Origin: Flammeovirgaceae bacterium UBA976
GTDB taxonomy: Bacteria; Bacteroidota; Bacteroidia; Cytophagales; Cyclobacteriaceae
Assembly (NCBI GenBank): GCA_002292365.1
Contig: DBBU01000041.1
Coordinates: forward strand, 1-64,000
Reading direction: 5' to 3'
Length of the DNA: 64,000 nt
Part shown: in pieces, positions 48,577-58,472 of the stretch
Numbering within the stretch: the stretch's first letter is position 1
Layout: each line of letters opens with the position of its first letter
Program-made: the position numbers and the translations under genes
Notes under the pieces: model-generated
Databases searched by the model: none
What the model was told of the DNA's origin: nothing
What the model saw: the letters and a program-made list of their open reading frames with translations, nothing else

Positions 48577-51531
48577 CTAATCTATGACTATGACTTTACT
48601 GGTATAATTACCTTCAAGATTTTGCATTGTTATAAAATAAATTCCCACTTCTAAACCTCTAATATTGATAGGTGAAATATGATTACCTTGTGGTAATTTT
48701 TCATCTATGATTTTTTTTATCAGACGCCCATGTATATCATATAGTTTTAAGACTACTCTTTGATCTTCTTTCAAAACATATTTCACCACGCTTTTTGCTG
48801 ATAATGGATTTGGAAAAATTTCAAAAAGTGGCAGCTTTGGCTGCTCATCAATTGATAAAACCTGATCTTGATTAAACAAAAACTCATTTTGGGCACCCGG
48901 GGTTTTACTATACTCCGAGCTCATCCAGTTTTTATTGTAGGCATTATCAAACATTGGATCAATTAAAGCCAAAGAATACCCACTTACCGGCCATGGATAA
49001 ACCGTTTTATATTCCACATGATCGATTAATTGGTTTTCTTGATTGTATAGAAAGATATGATCTCCTCTCTTACTCAGACCAAAATTAAAATCACCGACTA
49101 CGGAGGGAGAATTAAAACTTTCTTTGAATTTCTCTATATCTCGCGAAACAGCGAGGTACCCACCAGAATTCAATTGACTTCCTTCCGGAAAAATAAATGG
49201 CTCATCGGAAGAATCAGTTAGTTTCCAGTTGGATAAATCAATTCTATCTTCTGTTGGATTAAAAAGCTCAATCCAATCATTTGTCATTGCATCAGCATAA
49301 CATATTTCATTGATAACTATCCTTTCAAAATCAGGAATTGGAAGAAATTTTGGGGATAATGATTTACTGTCATTCATAATAATCTCAATCGAAGAATTGA
49401 TCAAATCCACTCCTTCCCATTTTACAAACTCAAAGCCGATATCTGGAATTGCCGTTAGCGATATTGATAGGTCTTCAAAGTAATTGTTACGAAATGGGAA
49501 TTCGACTATAATTTTGTTATTAACCTCTACACTACCCCCCCCTTCAGGTAAAGAAATATTCAACTCGTTCAGCTCACCACTTAAGTTGAAATAATCCTTA
49601 AAATGTTCATGAACATACTGTCCTCTTTTATCCAAAAAATCTTTAATGATTTCTTTAATCTCCTCGATGTACCAGCGACCACTCACATTCCATCTATTTT
49701 CATGATTATCAATCTCCTTAATTACCAAATCAGCCCTTGCATCTACCCATCGTTTTGAAATTTCTGGATTAAAATTAGTTGCCATTAAGTCGCATAACGT
49801 GGCTATAAAAAAATTTTCAAATTCATTATTTTCCAGTAAACTCCTCAATATAAAGGTCGACCAGGGTGGGTTGGGCCATGTACTCTCTACACCCCATGGC
49901 AAAGTGCTCGGTCCATTAGGAGCAGTTGCAATTTCTAAGGTATTGTAGGTAGCATCAAAACCATCTTCAGTCCAAGCAGCTAAGCCAGCATCAATATCAA
50001 AAACAATCCATCTCCACTTACCATTATCTCCTTTCTCTCGCCAAAATTTAGTATTATTTCCAGGCCAATCAACATTTGCCATAAATATTTCAGCGATCTG
50101 GTAGGTAGCATAACTAGGAATGTCAATCATTGCTTTAGCTTTTTGATAATTCGCATCAATACTGAGATCATGAGTTTGTAAAAAATCAGTAAGCTCAGCA
50201 TATTTATGTATGTCCCCAGCAATTGGCCAGTCTGCATGATAATAAGGATTGTCTGTTTCAAAGCCATTCAAGACATCGACACTATCGGCATTAATCTTAA
50301 AATTCCCCGTTATATAATGTTCATTTATTTTTTCCATCATATTTAAAATACCCCAATATTCCCCATTAATAAAAACTACAACAGGTTGAAATGCCTGCAC
50401 ATCCAAAATATCCTGTACCAGCCCATTTCCAACAGCATCAAAAATATTATACTCACCATTATCATTTCGCATGATAAACGATTCAAAATTGTCAATATCT
50501 TTTTCTCTAAATAAACGGTAATTAAAAGCACCATCCCCATATTTACTGCGAGCAAACAAAGCTAAAGACTGTTGATAATGGTAACCTGTACCTGATTCAT
50601 TACCGAATATTTTCATACCTGCGTTAGAGCTAAATGCGGATTCATTATCAGAATCGTAAAACTCAAAATATACTTGCTTTTCAAGATTTCCCGGATCAAG
50701 ATTAAAAAGACCACTACTACCAAAAAGATCATCATGATCGGCTGATATAGAAATCATAGGCAAACTCAAATCATCAACCTCAGATTCTATTATATAACTT
50801 TGCGTTACTATTGGTCCCGGAACTTTTCCATCCTCAATAATTCTGGCTTTTATCACCATGCTTGATGATATATTGATTTCTGAACTATAAACTTCTGAAG
50901 AAGTAGTGGGCTGTGAACCATTTTTCGTGTAGTGAATTTTTGATCCAGATTCTGAACTTAATGAAACATATTGCCCGCTACTACTAACGTAACCGCTCGC
51001 TAGTGAAAATGTTGGAATCTCAGTAATTAATCCTAGATTATCTGTGGAACCATTAGCTTGATCCGGAGTCGGTGATTCAAAATAAGTAAAGTTTGACGTA
51101 CCATCAGGACTGCGACCGTATGAAACATCTGCAATAAGCTTAACGGCTGTAAGACTATCTATAATAATTCGATCAGAATTTGATAAATAAATTGACTCTC
51201 CAGATGCTTTTAACTTAAAATTTGAATGTAAAATATCAACATCAAAATTAGTTTTTCCAGATGCAAAAATTAGAACATAATGACCAGCATCAATTGATAT
51301 TTGCGGAAATTGCCATTTGTCTAAGACACTTAAATCATCCGACAAGCTAAAGTTTTCTAAATCGACAGATTCCTCACCGCTATTATATATCTCAATCCAA
51401 TCACTGAAATTGCCATCTTCATCTACAATGGTACTTAAATTTGAAGACATAATTTCATTTATAAAAACCTGAGCATATGATATGTTTGACGATAATAAAA
51501 GAACTAAAATAATATTCTTGACCTTTTTCAT
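48577..51531 (-). CDS. Secreted CotH-kinase protein with lamin-tail domains and type IX sorting tail
   Basis: 984 residues; signal peptide 1-20 (SNISYAQ). Domains in order: lamin-tail domain about 22-155 (INEIMSSNLSTIVDEDGNFSDWIE), chitobiase-like domain about 185-250 (IHYTKNGSQPTTSSEVY), CotH kinase about 285-640 (WGILNMMEKINEHYI, RWIVFDIDAGLAAW with Mg-binding acids), divergent InlB repeat about 655-735, second lamin-tail domain about 740-880 (INEICYADAMTNDWIELFNP), and a Por-secretion tail from about 905 (FEIFPNPLSAKSVV to SKVIVID). It would be exported by the type IX system. CotH domains are atypical kinases; the target here is unknown. Confidence 0.85.
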   Translation of the reverse strand: MKKVKNIILVLLLSSNISYAQVFINEIMSSNLSTIVDEDGNFSDWIEIYNSGEESVDLENFSLSDDLSVLDKWQFPQISIDAGHYVLIFASGKTNFDVDILHSNFKLKASGESIYLSNSDRIIIDSLTAVKLIADVSYGRSPDGTSNFTYFESPTPDQANGSTDNLGLITEIPTFSLASGYVSSSGQYVSLSSESGSKIHYTKNGSQPTTSSEVYSSEINISSSMVIKARIIEDGKVPGPIVTQSYIIESEVDDLSLPMISISADHDDLFGSSGLFNLDPGNLEKQVYFEFYDSDNESAFSSNAGMKIFGNESGTGYHYQQSLALFARSKYGDGAFNYRLFREKDIDNFESFIMRNDNGEYNIFDAVGNGLVQDILDVQAFQPVVVFINGEYWGILNMMEKINEHYITGNFKINADSVDVLNGFETDNPYYHADWPIAGDIHKYAELTDFLQTHDLSIDANYQKAKAMIDIPSYATYQIAEIFMANVDWPGNNTKFWREKGDNGKWRWIVFDIDAGLAAWTEDGFDATYNTLEIATAPNGPSTLPWGVESTWPNPPWSTFILRSLLENNEFENFFIATLCDLMATNFNPEISKRWVDARADLVIKEIDNHENRWNVSGRWYIEEIKEIIKDFLDKRGQYVHEHFKDYFNLSGELNELNISLPEGGGSVEVNNKIIVEFPFRNNYFEDLSISLTAIPDIGFEFVKWEGVDLINSSIEIIMNDSKSLSPKFLPIPDFERIVINEICYADAMTNDWIELFNPTEDRIDLSNWKLTDSSDEPFIFPEGSQLNSGGYLAVSRDIEKFKESFNSPSVVGDFNFGLSKRGDHIFLYNQENQLIDHVEYKTVYPWPVSGYSLALIDPMFDNAYNKNWMSSEYSKTPGAQNEFLFNQDQVLSIDEQPKLPLFEIFPNPLSAKSVVKYVLKEDQRVVLKLYDIHGRLIKKIIDEKLPQGNHISPINIRGLEVGIYFITMQNLEGNYTSKVIVID

Positions 51532-51554
51532 TTCTTATATTATTGTTAATAAAA

Positions 51555-52625
51555 TTATTTATTATGCCTTTTAGGACGCTTACCTTCTTTTACCCAAACT
51601 AAAAGATCTTTAAATGATGTTTCAATATCATTATTAGAAAATTCACAGTGGCCCGCACTGCTAGTGTATTGTTGTGCATAGTTGTGATTGGAATATTTGA
51701 TTTTTGTAATCTGCTCATAGTATTCATAATTGGAAACTGGCAGTAGCTCGTCATAAATAGTATGCAATGCTAATACGGGGTCAAATAACTCTCCTGTTGG
51801 ACTGTAGTTTTGAATAAAATATTCTTCCGCAAAATTATTTGCTTCATACCTTTTAATATCTTTATTAATGTGCTTGTCTAGATCTCCAAAGCCACTATAG
51901 ATCGTTTGAATATTTCCGGATGGCAGCCCTCCTAACCAACTAATGATTTCTTTACTCACCAATTGATTAAAACTAATAACTTCAGCCAAATGTTCAACTC
52001 TAATCATGAAATGAGTACTAAAAAGTGCAGCTAATTTTGGTTTTCTATCTAATCGAACTTGTATCTCTTCTTGCTCAATAAATTCTTCTCCAGCTATAAT
52101 TTCACCATCATTACTTCCAAAAAGGTAATCATAAGTCACTAACATATCCAATGCTCTCTTTGTTAAAAAATGAACTGGAGCCAGCCAACCACAAAGAGGT
52201 AAAGCACCATCATAGAGCTCTGGAAATTTCTCGATCGAAGCCAATGAGATTATTCCACCCATAGAGTGGCCAGTAATAAAACATAGATTTGGATTTCCAT
52301 ATTTTTTTGCAAAATATGCCCTTAAAGCCTCCGTATCATCTATCCCTTCTTTAATAACTAATCCCTGCTTCCGAAAGTTTGATGCCGCATAAGCGTAGCC
52401 TCTGGAAGTAAAAATTTTCATAAAATCATCAATGACTTCTTCAAATATTTCTCCCTCTTCGCCAATCGTTTCATAACCATGAGCATACATAACCAATCCC
52501 CCATTCCAATTTTCAGGTAAATATATTTTGTACTTTGCATTTTCAATTTCGCCAATATCAAATTGCTGAGACCATCCAATATTAGATATGGAGGTTATTA
52601 AAAAGATGATAAAAAGCCGCTTCAT
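51555..52625 (-). CDS. Secreted alpha/beta-hydrolase (esterase/peptidase-like)
   Basis: 356 residues; signal peptide 1-19 (SNIGWSQ). Oxyanion segment LVMYAHGYE is near residue 50. The nucleophile is Ser121 in ITGHSMGGIISLAS. The acid is probably the Asp in LHTIYDELLPVSNY and the base the His in SSAGHCEFSNN near the C-terminus. Similar secreted hydrolases act as feruloyl/acetyl esterases or peptidases. In this position, 23 bases downstream of the CotH gene's upstream neighbour set, removal of ester groups from the glycan is a reasonable guess, not a demonstrated one. Confidence 0.8.
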   Translation of the reverse strand: MKRLFIIFLITSISNIGWSQQFDIGEIENAKYKIYLPENWNGGLVMYAHGYETIGEEGEIFEEVIDDFMKIFTSRGYAYAASNFRKQGLVIKEGIDDTEALRAYFAKKYGNPNLCFITGHSMGGIISLASIEKFPELYDGALPLCGWLAPVHFLTKRALDMLVTYDYLFGSNDGEIIAGEEFIEQEEIQVRLDRKPKLAALFSTHFMIRVEHLAEVISFNQLVSKEIISWLGGLPSGNIQTIYSGFGDLDKHINKDIKRYEANNFAEEYFIQNYSPTGELFDPVLALHTIYDELLPVSNYEYYEQITKIKYSNHNYAQQYTSSAGHCEFSNNDIETSFKDLLVWVKEGKRPKRHNK

Positions 52626-52734
52626 ATTATAAACTCCTATTTATTTTATTTGTAAAAATGATATCCAGTTAGAAACTTTATAGATTCATAATTTTTTTTG
52701 CTACTCATTATGCAGTAAATATTCTATTCTTCTA

Positions 52735-55149
52735 TTATTCAATTCGTAAATTAAGGATTGATTCAGATTGCATTTCGAGCCAAATAATCAGATTATTTCC
52801 ATTGAATGTTTTATCATACCCTATTTGATAATCAATAGACTTTTTTAAGGTAATACCATCCATTTTTACAACTGCATCAGTATTTATCCAGTTTTTAATC
52901 ACAAAGGCAGGGTTAACTAAAGGTGAATTTTTACTGGCATTTATCGTTAGTGACAATGGATTTAAATTATCAGATGAACTTTTGTTGATTAGGTAAGCCG
53001 CTTGAGAAGGATCATAACCTTGACTTATATAACCAGAGCTATTCAAAATCAATTCAGGTGATGACAACCATGATTTTCCCAAAGGAACGAGATTCTCAAC
53101 GGACTCATCTGTCATTCCATGTAGCATTATTTTAGTCACTTTCTTACCTTCAAATTTGAAAGGCTTCCATTCAGTATCCGCCATTCCTGTTAAACCGATA
53201 TGACCAAGAGACGAGTGAGAAGGTCTTGCAGCTGATAGTGCAATTCTACCATCGCTCGCATCCTGAGATACAGGCCAATGATTCCAAAAATGAAAGTTGG
53301 AGCTGGGGGCGTGACCAAGATACGAAGTTATGAGCCCGTCTCCATCAGGAGGTGTCACAAGAGCGAAAGGTGAATAAGGAGCTTTAAGATTAACTTTAAA
53401 AATAGATGCAAATTCAGGTGCATTATCAAATTCGGGTGCTCCTTCCTCAGTCCAATAATAGGTCTTACTTTGCCCTTGCATATTAGCCAAAGACATGGCA
53501 CCTAATTCGATATTATCTTCAGGCATGGTTCCAGGCTGATTAATAACGATGGCTTCCTGAAATTCTGTCCATAGATCCGGACGATTTGTTTGTATCGTTA
53601 TTTTTCTGACCGATATCCCGGAAGGATAAATCGTATACACCTCGTCTACCCAATCACTCCAACCTGTGTTAGGATCCGTAAAGGGATGCTGATAGTTTAC
53701 ATCAATTGGTGCATAACGCCAATGAATAACTACTCTTGCATCGGTATTTTCTATAATTCGGACATGAGAATAACGACATTGTTTATCAGACATAGGCTCA
53801 ACGCAACCCTCTGTATTGGCACTGTGAAACCCTCTACGCTCTACAAATTCATTGGTATACCAAATACCTGTTTTGGTTACCCAGCAGGGAATGTAACTAG
53901 TGCCTCTCCAGAAAACAAATTTATATCCTGCCTTTTCAAAATCAACTACAATATCCGCATGATCACCAATACGCCAGTGTTTATCCCATTCTAAATCATA
54001 TTTCAGGCTTGTATAATAAGCCCCAAATCGACCATTAGAGTTCAATCCTGAAGGCAAACGTAAAGGGATGTTATTGAAAATATCATCTAACTTTTTAGAT
54101 GCTTTAGAAAGCTGTTCTTTATTTTTCTCCATTGTAAGAAATGCAGCCACCTCAAGTGCCTGTGATTTAAATTTGGACTTGTAGTCATTCCATGCCTCAT
54201 CATTTTTTTCATGTGAATCATCGAGATAAAGAATGTTATCAAATTTACAAGTGAGGTAATAAAGCCCTCTAATTATGTCAATATCAATTTTTCCACTGGC
54301 AGATTTGAGATAATTTTCGCTGTAAACTGCTATTGAAGGTATCCGTTTTATCTTATTTATATAATTTTCAATAATTTTAATTTCATCATATGCTTGTACT
54401 TGAGAATTCCAAATGCCATCCTTTTTTTCTCTTTCTATCTGGAATATAGAATGGTCATCGGGAAAATCGATCGCTAATTGAGTCCATATTTTTTCCATTT
54501 CGATCCTGTAAACATCCGCAGATGGCAATAGAGAAAAGAAAAAGCCTTGAGGATTACCCCGGTTATTGATTTTAAGCATTACACTATTTAAGCCTTTCTT
54601 GAGTTTTAAAGGAATAAACTCCTGATTGGGTTCTAATCCTCGGTCCGCATTATTTTTAAATATCAACTCATCATTCAGCCATAAATGCAAACCATCATCA
54701 CTACTCACATAAGCCATAATATCCATATCTTGTGACAACTGAATAGTCCGCCGGACATAATTAACCTCAATTGCCATACCTTCGAAAAAATGAAGCATAC
54801 CGTCTTTCCAATCAGGATGTGCCATCCATTTTTGCCCTCCTTCAAATATCTGATCCAAATCCTTATTTCTCTCTGGCTCGAATTCTATGCTAAATAACTT
54901 CTCAGGTTCACCAAAAAATGGTCCAACTGAATACCAATCACCCAGATCAATTATACTCTCATCTGTTAGGATAGTATTAAGCCTTTCTCGTTCGAAATGG
55001 AAAGATTTTATAGAGTTAGTGATCGTTTCCTGCCATCCTATACCCTTAGTATAAAATGATGATCTTGTTTGAGCATGCAATTCGCGAATTGATGTACTGA
55101 CTAAAATTATAATACCTAGTATCATTAATTTCTCTTTGATATTATTCAT
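52735..55149 (-). CDS. Secreted WNHWP-module protein with N-terminal WYxxGPF-type domain (paralogue 4)
   Basis: 804 residues; signal peptide 1-26 (STSIRELHAQ). No LamG. Residues about 45-215 form a binding-like domain (LGDWYSVGPFFGEPE, VSSDDGLHLWLNDELIF, KKGLNSVMLKINNRG) also found at the C-terminus of the ARH-fold lipoprotein. Residues about 220-365 are mostly helical linker. The module spans 375-804: FGAYYTSLKYDLEWD, FVFWRGTSYIPCWV, CVEPMSDKQ near 448, ENTDARVVIHWRYAP, EVYTIYPSG, FWNHWPVSQDASDGRIA near 621, and ARPSHSSLGH. It gives the cleanest module boundaries because the N-terminal part differs. Function unknown. Confidence 0.8.
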   Translation of the reverse strand: MNNIKEKLMILGIIILVSTSIRELHAQTRSSFYTKGIGWQETITNSIKSFHFERERLNTILTDESIIDLGDWYSVGPFFGEPEKLFSIEFEPERNKDLDQIFEGGQKWMAHPDWKDGMLHFFEGMAIEVNYVRRTIQLSQDMDIMAYVSSDDGLHLWLNDELIFKNNADRGLEPNQEFIPLKLKKGLNSVMLKINNRGNPQGFFFSLLPSADVYRIEMEKIWTQLAIDFPDDHSIFQIEREKKDGIWNSQVQAYDEIKIIENYINKIKRIPSIAVYSENYLKSASGKIDIDIIRGLYYLTCKFDNILYLDDSHEKNDEAWNDYKSKFKSQALEVAAFLTMEKNKEQLSKASKKLDDIFNNIPLRLPSGLNSNGRFGAYYTSLKYDLEWDKHWRIGDHADIVVDFEKAGYKFVFWRGTSYIPCWVTKTGIWYTNEFVERRGFHSANTEGCVEPMSDKQCRYSHVRIIENTDARVVIHWRYAPIDVNYQHPFTDPNTGWSDWVDEVYTIYPSGISVRKITIQTNRPDLWTEFQEAIVINQPGTMPEDNIELGAMSLANMQGQSKTYYWTEEGAPEFDNAPEFASIFKVNLKAPYSPFALVTPPDGDGLITSYLGHAPSSNFHFWNHWPVSQDASDGRIALSAARPSHSSLGHIGLTGMADTEWKPFKFEGKKVTKIMLHGMTDESVENLVPLGKSWLSSPELILNSSGYISQGYDPSQAAYLINKSSSDNLNPLSLTINASKNSPLVNPAFVIKNWINTDAVVKMDGITLKKSIDYQIGYDKTFNGNNLIIWLEMQSESILNLRIE

Positions 55150-55254
55150 TTTTTATATTTTTATTTTAAGCTGCCTAAGTATGATATTTTTTTTGAAAAA
55201 TTTAATAGAATTACTCAGCCCTTCTTCTTACGATTTGCCAAAATAAATTACCAT

Positions 55255-57888
55255 CTACAAACCTTCTACTTCAACTTTTAGAGGCTCCATACTTGTCAAT
55301 TTCATCCATATAATAATTTTGGGTCGCCCATTCTCATCATAAGCTCTTCCTATTTTAAAGTCGTTATTTGACGATAAAAATTTTTCATTTATTTTAATTT
55401 TTAAGTTTTTATTATTACTATTTTTAAAAACAAAAACAGGATTAATTACTGGAGAACTCTCATCTGCTTTGATTGTGAAACTAAGAGAATTATTATCCGA
55501 ATTTTGGAAATAATAAGCCTTTTCTTCCTTAATAAATCCCAAACTTTGCCCACCTCGCATACTTGATACAGCTGGAGGGTTTTGCCAATATCGAGCAAAA
55601 GGTATTACGGCGGCTATTTTATTTTTTGTAAACCCATAATGAACCATAGAGCCATAATTTTTTGCATTATCATTAGCTCCCAAAGCAAAATGAGTCACAC
55701 GATCTTGCGCAACGGCATATCTTCCATCGGATGGTATCAAACTAATGGGCCAATGGTTCCATGGGCCTGCAAATGGATCATCGGTATATTTTGACTGTTC
55801 AAAATCACCCCAAGTACTGATGCCAGGACCCTGGAAAATTGCAAATATTTTATACTCAGACTTAGAATTTAACCATTCAATAGTCGCATCCTTAAGGGGC
55901 TGTTCCGGATTTTTATTTGGCTTCTTCCATTGTAATTCAGTAATCTTTCCTTCGGTGTTAGCCACCATAACTGCATTCATATGAACCACATCTAAAGCGG
56001 ACTCTCCTGGATTTGTGAAAAATTGAATATCCTGAAAACCAGGACTCGTAGAATTATTGAAAATTACTTTCCTTATCGCAGTACCGTCGGGATAGATTGT
56101 GTGGTATTCGTCCGACCAATTACGCTTGTTACCGCATACATAGCCGACATCAACGCATGGATATCGCCAATGAACCACGACTCGTGCGGCATTGTTTTCT
56201 ATAAGTCTCGCATAGCTGTGACGGCCCTGTTTGTCGGCCATGTGCTCAGAACATCCATATTTACCCCAAATCTCAGTGCTCTGATCGGCCATCCATCGGT
56301 TATTATCCACTACATAGTTAGCCGCATAATTAGTCCCGTGCCAATAGACAATACTTGCAGGATTATCCTCAAATTTCACAACGATATCGGAGTACTCTGT
56401 TAAGCGCCACATACGATCCCAAATCTCATGATGACTTAATTTTTTATAGGTTGCACCAAAATTGTCTACCAGACCTACTTCTCCTGGAAGGACTGCCTTT
56501 TTTAATTCGGATTTTCTTTCATTAGGCAAAAAAGCTTCAAAAGATGCTTTTACATCTTGTGATGATAAGGCTTCATCCCTCAGTTTAACTTCATCAATTA
56601 ATCCCTGTATACCATAAATAAAAGGAATATTTTGTTGTTTAGTACGAACATAATCTGTGCCTCTCCTTTTTGAGTCATTGATCCCTACCATCAATGGTAA
56701 CCCCATCCAATCTACAGTTCCCTCGAAAGTTGCAGTTGCTACTTCTTGACCATCCACGTATAATTTCATGGTATTTTGATTTACTGTTGCTACTATATGA
56801 GACCAAGTGTATAATGGCAGGATCAGATCGGCTTCTATTTTTGTTCCATTTATTGTAATAAATGGATGTCCATATGCATCTATTCCCAAATAGAATCCTT
56901 TTTTACCGAATTGAGATGATTTGTGGATAATAGGTGCCTCGTTGAAAGGGTACACATCGAGTGCAATCCAACCTTCAATTGAAAAAGAGGATTTATTTGC
57001 GATTTCTCGATCAGTAATTACACCCGTGTAATACCCATCGAATGCCAGAGCCGTACCTGATACTCCCTTCTTATAAAGCGCACCATGACCCTCTATAGGA
57101 ACCAACTCATGATTTTCGTTATCAACCGTTTGGCCGTAAATTACTTCTCTAATATCACGCCAATCCTCATATGGGAAAATCCCAAAGTCACCCCCACCCT
57201 CGTCAAACGAAAATGAAACTAAAGAATTATTAATAAATGGTACTATTACTTTGCTTTTAGGTATTAATTTGAGTTTTGGTTCTTCCATTTCACTCCAACC
57301 TACCTTCCCATGATCGATACCGTCTTCATTCAAAAAAAGTATTTGCTCATGCCTAATCTTAGGGTTTTCCCAAGCATCAATCGAAGTGGATCTTGCATCT
57401 AAAACTTCTCTTGAGACCTTACCAGAAGGATAAATAGTGAATATTTCATGGACAACATTAGTAAAGCCTTGAATAAATAATGGATCAATATTTTCATTGG
57501 CTTTCTTGAGCAATGATATGTCTGGAACATATCGCCAATGCACCACAATTTTATCTGGGCCTTCTTCTAACAACCTAACAAAACTATATTCAAATGAATA
57601 ATCAGGTGTTCGTTCAGGAAAAAACTCATCAACCCTATAACTCTTATCTAAAACATGCCACAAAGGTGCATAATTGGTTTGACGAGTAAATTCAAGCTGT
57701 TTCCCTTCACCAACAACTATAATTAGGTCAGCATACTTGCCAACATAATCCGTCGCTGTTTGAGCTACTTTGGTGTGATATGCATGAAACAAAGACTGAG
57801 CATGCAAAGAGCCTGTCCCCAAGAGGAAGATTATGCATTTTAAAAAAGTACAGAAGATATGTAATTTAAGACTTCTTGTCTGTAACAT
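55255..57888 (-). CDS. Secreted WNHWP-module protein with partial second module and LamG (paralogue 5)
   Basis: 877 residues; signal peptide 1-30 (GTGSLHAQ). Layout matches paralogue 1: a partial module about 33-200 (FHAYHTKVAQTATDY, KIVVHWRYVP, EIFTIYPSGKV), a LamG domain about 215-455 (FSIEGWIALDVYPFNE, IQGLIDEVKLRD) and the full module 477-877 (FGATYKKLSHHEIWD, IVYWHGTNYAANYV, CSEHMADKQ near 545, ENNAARVVVHWRYP, EYHTIYPDG, WNHWPISLIPSDGRYA near 709, DRVTHFALG). It is the first gene of the block. A 16-bp tandem duplication covers its start codon. Function unknown. Confidence 0.8.
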   Translation of the reverse strand: MLQTRSLKLHIFCTFLKCIIFLLGTGSLHAQSLFHAYHTKVAQTATDYVGKYADLIIVVGEGKQLEFTRQTNYAPLWHVLDKSYRVDEFFPERTPDYSFEYSFVRLLEEGPDKIVVHWRYVPDISLLKKANENIDPLFIQGFTNVVHEIFTIYPSGKVSREVLDARSTSIDAWENPKIRHEQILFLNEDGIDHGKVGWSEMEEPKLKLIPKSKVIVPFINNSLVSFSFDEGGGDFGIFPYEDWRDIREVIYGQTVDNENHELVPIEGHGALYKKGVSGTALAFDGYYTGVITDREIANKSSFSIEGWIALDVYPFNEAPIIHKSSQFGKKGFYLGIDAYGHPFITINGTKIEADLILPLYTWSHIVATVNQNTMKLYVDGQEVATATFEGTVDWMGLPLMVGINDSKRRGTDYVRTKQQNIPFIYGIQGLIDEVKLRDEALSSQDVKASFEAFLPNERKSELKKAVLPGEVGLVDNFGATYKKLSHHEIWDRMWRLTEYSDIVVKFEDNPASIVYWHGTNYAANYVVDNNRWMADQSTEIWGKYGCSEHMADKQGRHSYARLIENNAARVVVHWRYPCVDVGYVCGNKRNWSDEYHTIYPDGTAIRKVIFNNSTSPGFQDIQFFTNPGESALDVVHMNAVMVANTEGKITELQWKKPNKNPEQPLKDATIEWLNSKSEYKIFAIFQGPGISTWGDFEQSKYTDDPFAGPWNHWPISLIPSDGRYAVAQDRVTHFALGANDNAKNYGSMVHYGFTKNKIAAVIPFARYWQNPPAVSSMRGGQSLGFIKEEKAYYFQNSDNNSLSFTIKADESSPVINPVFVFKNSNNKNLKIKINEKFLSSNNDFKIGRAYDENGRPKIIIWMKLTSMEPLKVEVEGL

Positions 57889-57907
57889 TAGTTGTCTGTA
57901 ACATTAG
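57876..57907. repeat. 16-bp tandem duplication over a start codon
   Basis: TTGTCTGTAACATTAG occurs twice head-to-tail (57876-57891, 57892-57907). Each copy holds a CAT (ATG on the minus strand). The copy nearer the gene supplies the start at 57888. The other ATG (57904) opens a different frame of 12 codons that ends just inside the gene. Confidence 0.9.
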
Positions 57908-57925
57908 TTGAACCAATATTTAGCT

Positions 57926-57933
57926 CAAAAATA
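57926..57933 (-). promoter_or_regulatory. Candidate -7 box of paralogue 5
   Basis: TATTTTTG on the minus strand fits TAnnTTTG, 37 bases before the 57888 ATG. It would start a transcript through the whole surface-protein block. No -33 element at normal spacing. Confidence 0.4.
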
Positions 57934-58173
57934 AAGTCTTTGGACAAAGAAATAGTTCTCCATAAGTGCATTTTGGTACTCCTAAAATTCAATTTAACTT
58001 TTAACAAGATTTTTTATGATCCCTTATTAATTGTTTTTTTTTAATTAACGTTTACTATAAATTAAGCAAATTTTCATTGATTTATGTTTTATTTTATTTG
58101 CAAAGTCTGGAATGTGTCAAAATACCGGAGTTAAAGTTAAGCTATAAAACCAAAATGATTAAATTCAAGTTTT

Positions 58174-58472
58174 ATGGCAGAAGAAAGAAAAAAGTACAAT
58201 AAGGAGTTTAAGCAAGCCTATTAAGGGGCGAGGTAAAAGAAGTAGCAGAGGAGTATGGGATAGACCCGCAAATGCTCTCATCATGGCGATCTCAATACAA
58301 GAACCACAAAGAGATTGCATCCCCTGGAAATGGTAAGAAAATGCAAACAGAAGCAGAGAAAGAAATTTCAAGACTTCAGAAAGAATTAGCAGATGCACGC
58401 ATGGAACGTGATATTTTAAAAAAGACCATAAGCATCTTCTCCTCGAGCGACAGGAAAAATATGCGTTCATAA
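58174..58472 (+). pseudogene. IS3-family orfA, frameshifted
   Basis: Starts ATG as MAEERKKYNKEFKQAY then hits TAA at 58222-58224. The HTH continues in another frame as GEVKEVAEEYGIDPQMLSSWR, so a small out-of-frame deletion removed several residues of the helix-turn-helix. The coiled-coil-like LQKELADARMERDILKK remains. The heptamer A AAA AAG at 58418-58424 is a canonical -1 frameshift site for making the OrfAB transposase. Not expected to be functional. Confidence 0.8.

Noticed and set aside
53590..53994. 134-codon plus-strand frame opposite paralogue 4
   Set aside because: It lies wholly inside a well-supported coding gene, has no recognisable motif, and similar shadows occur at the matching place in other paralogues.
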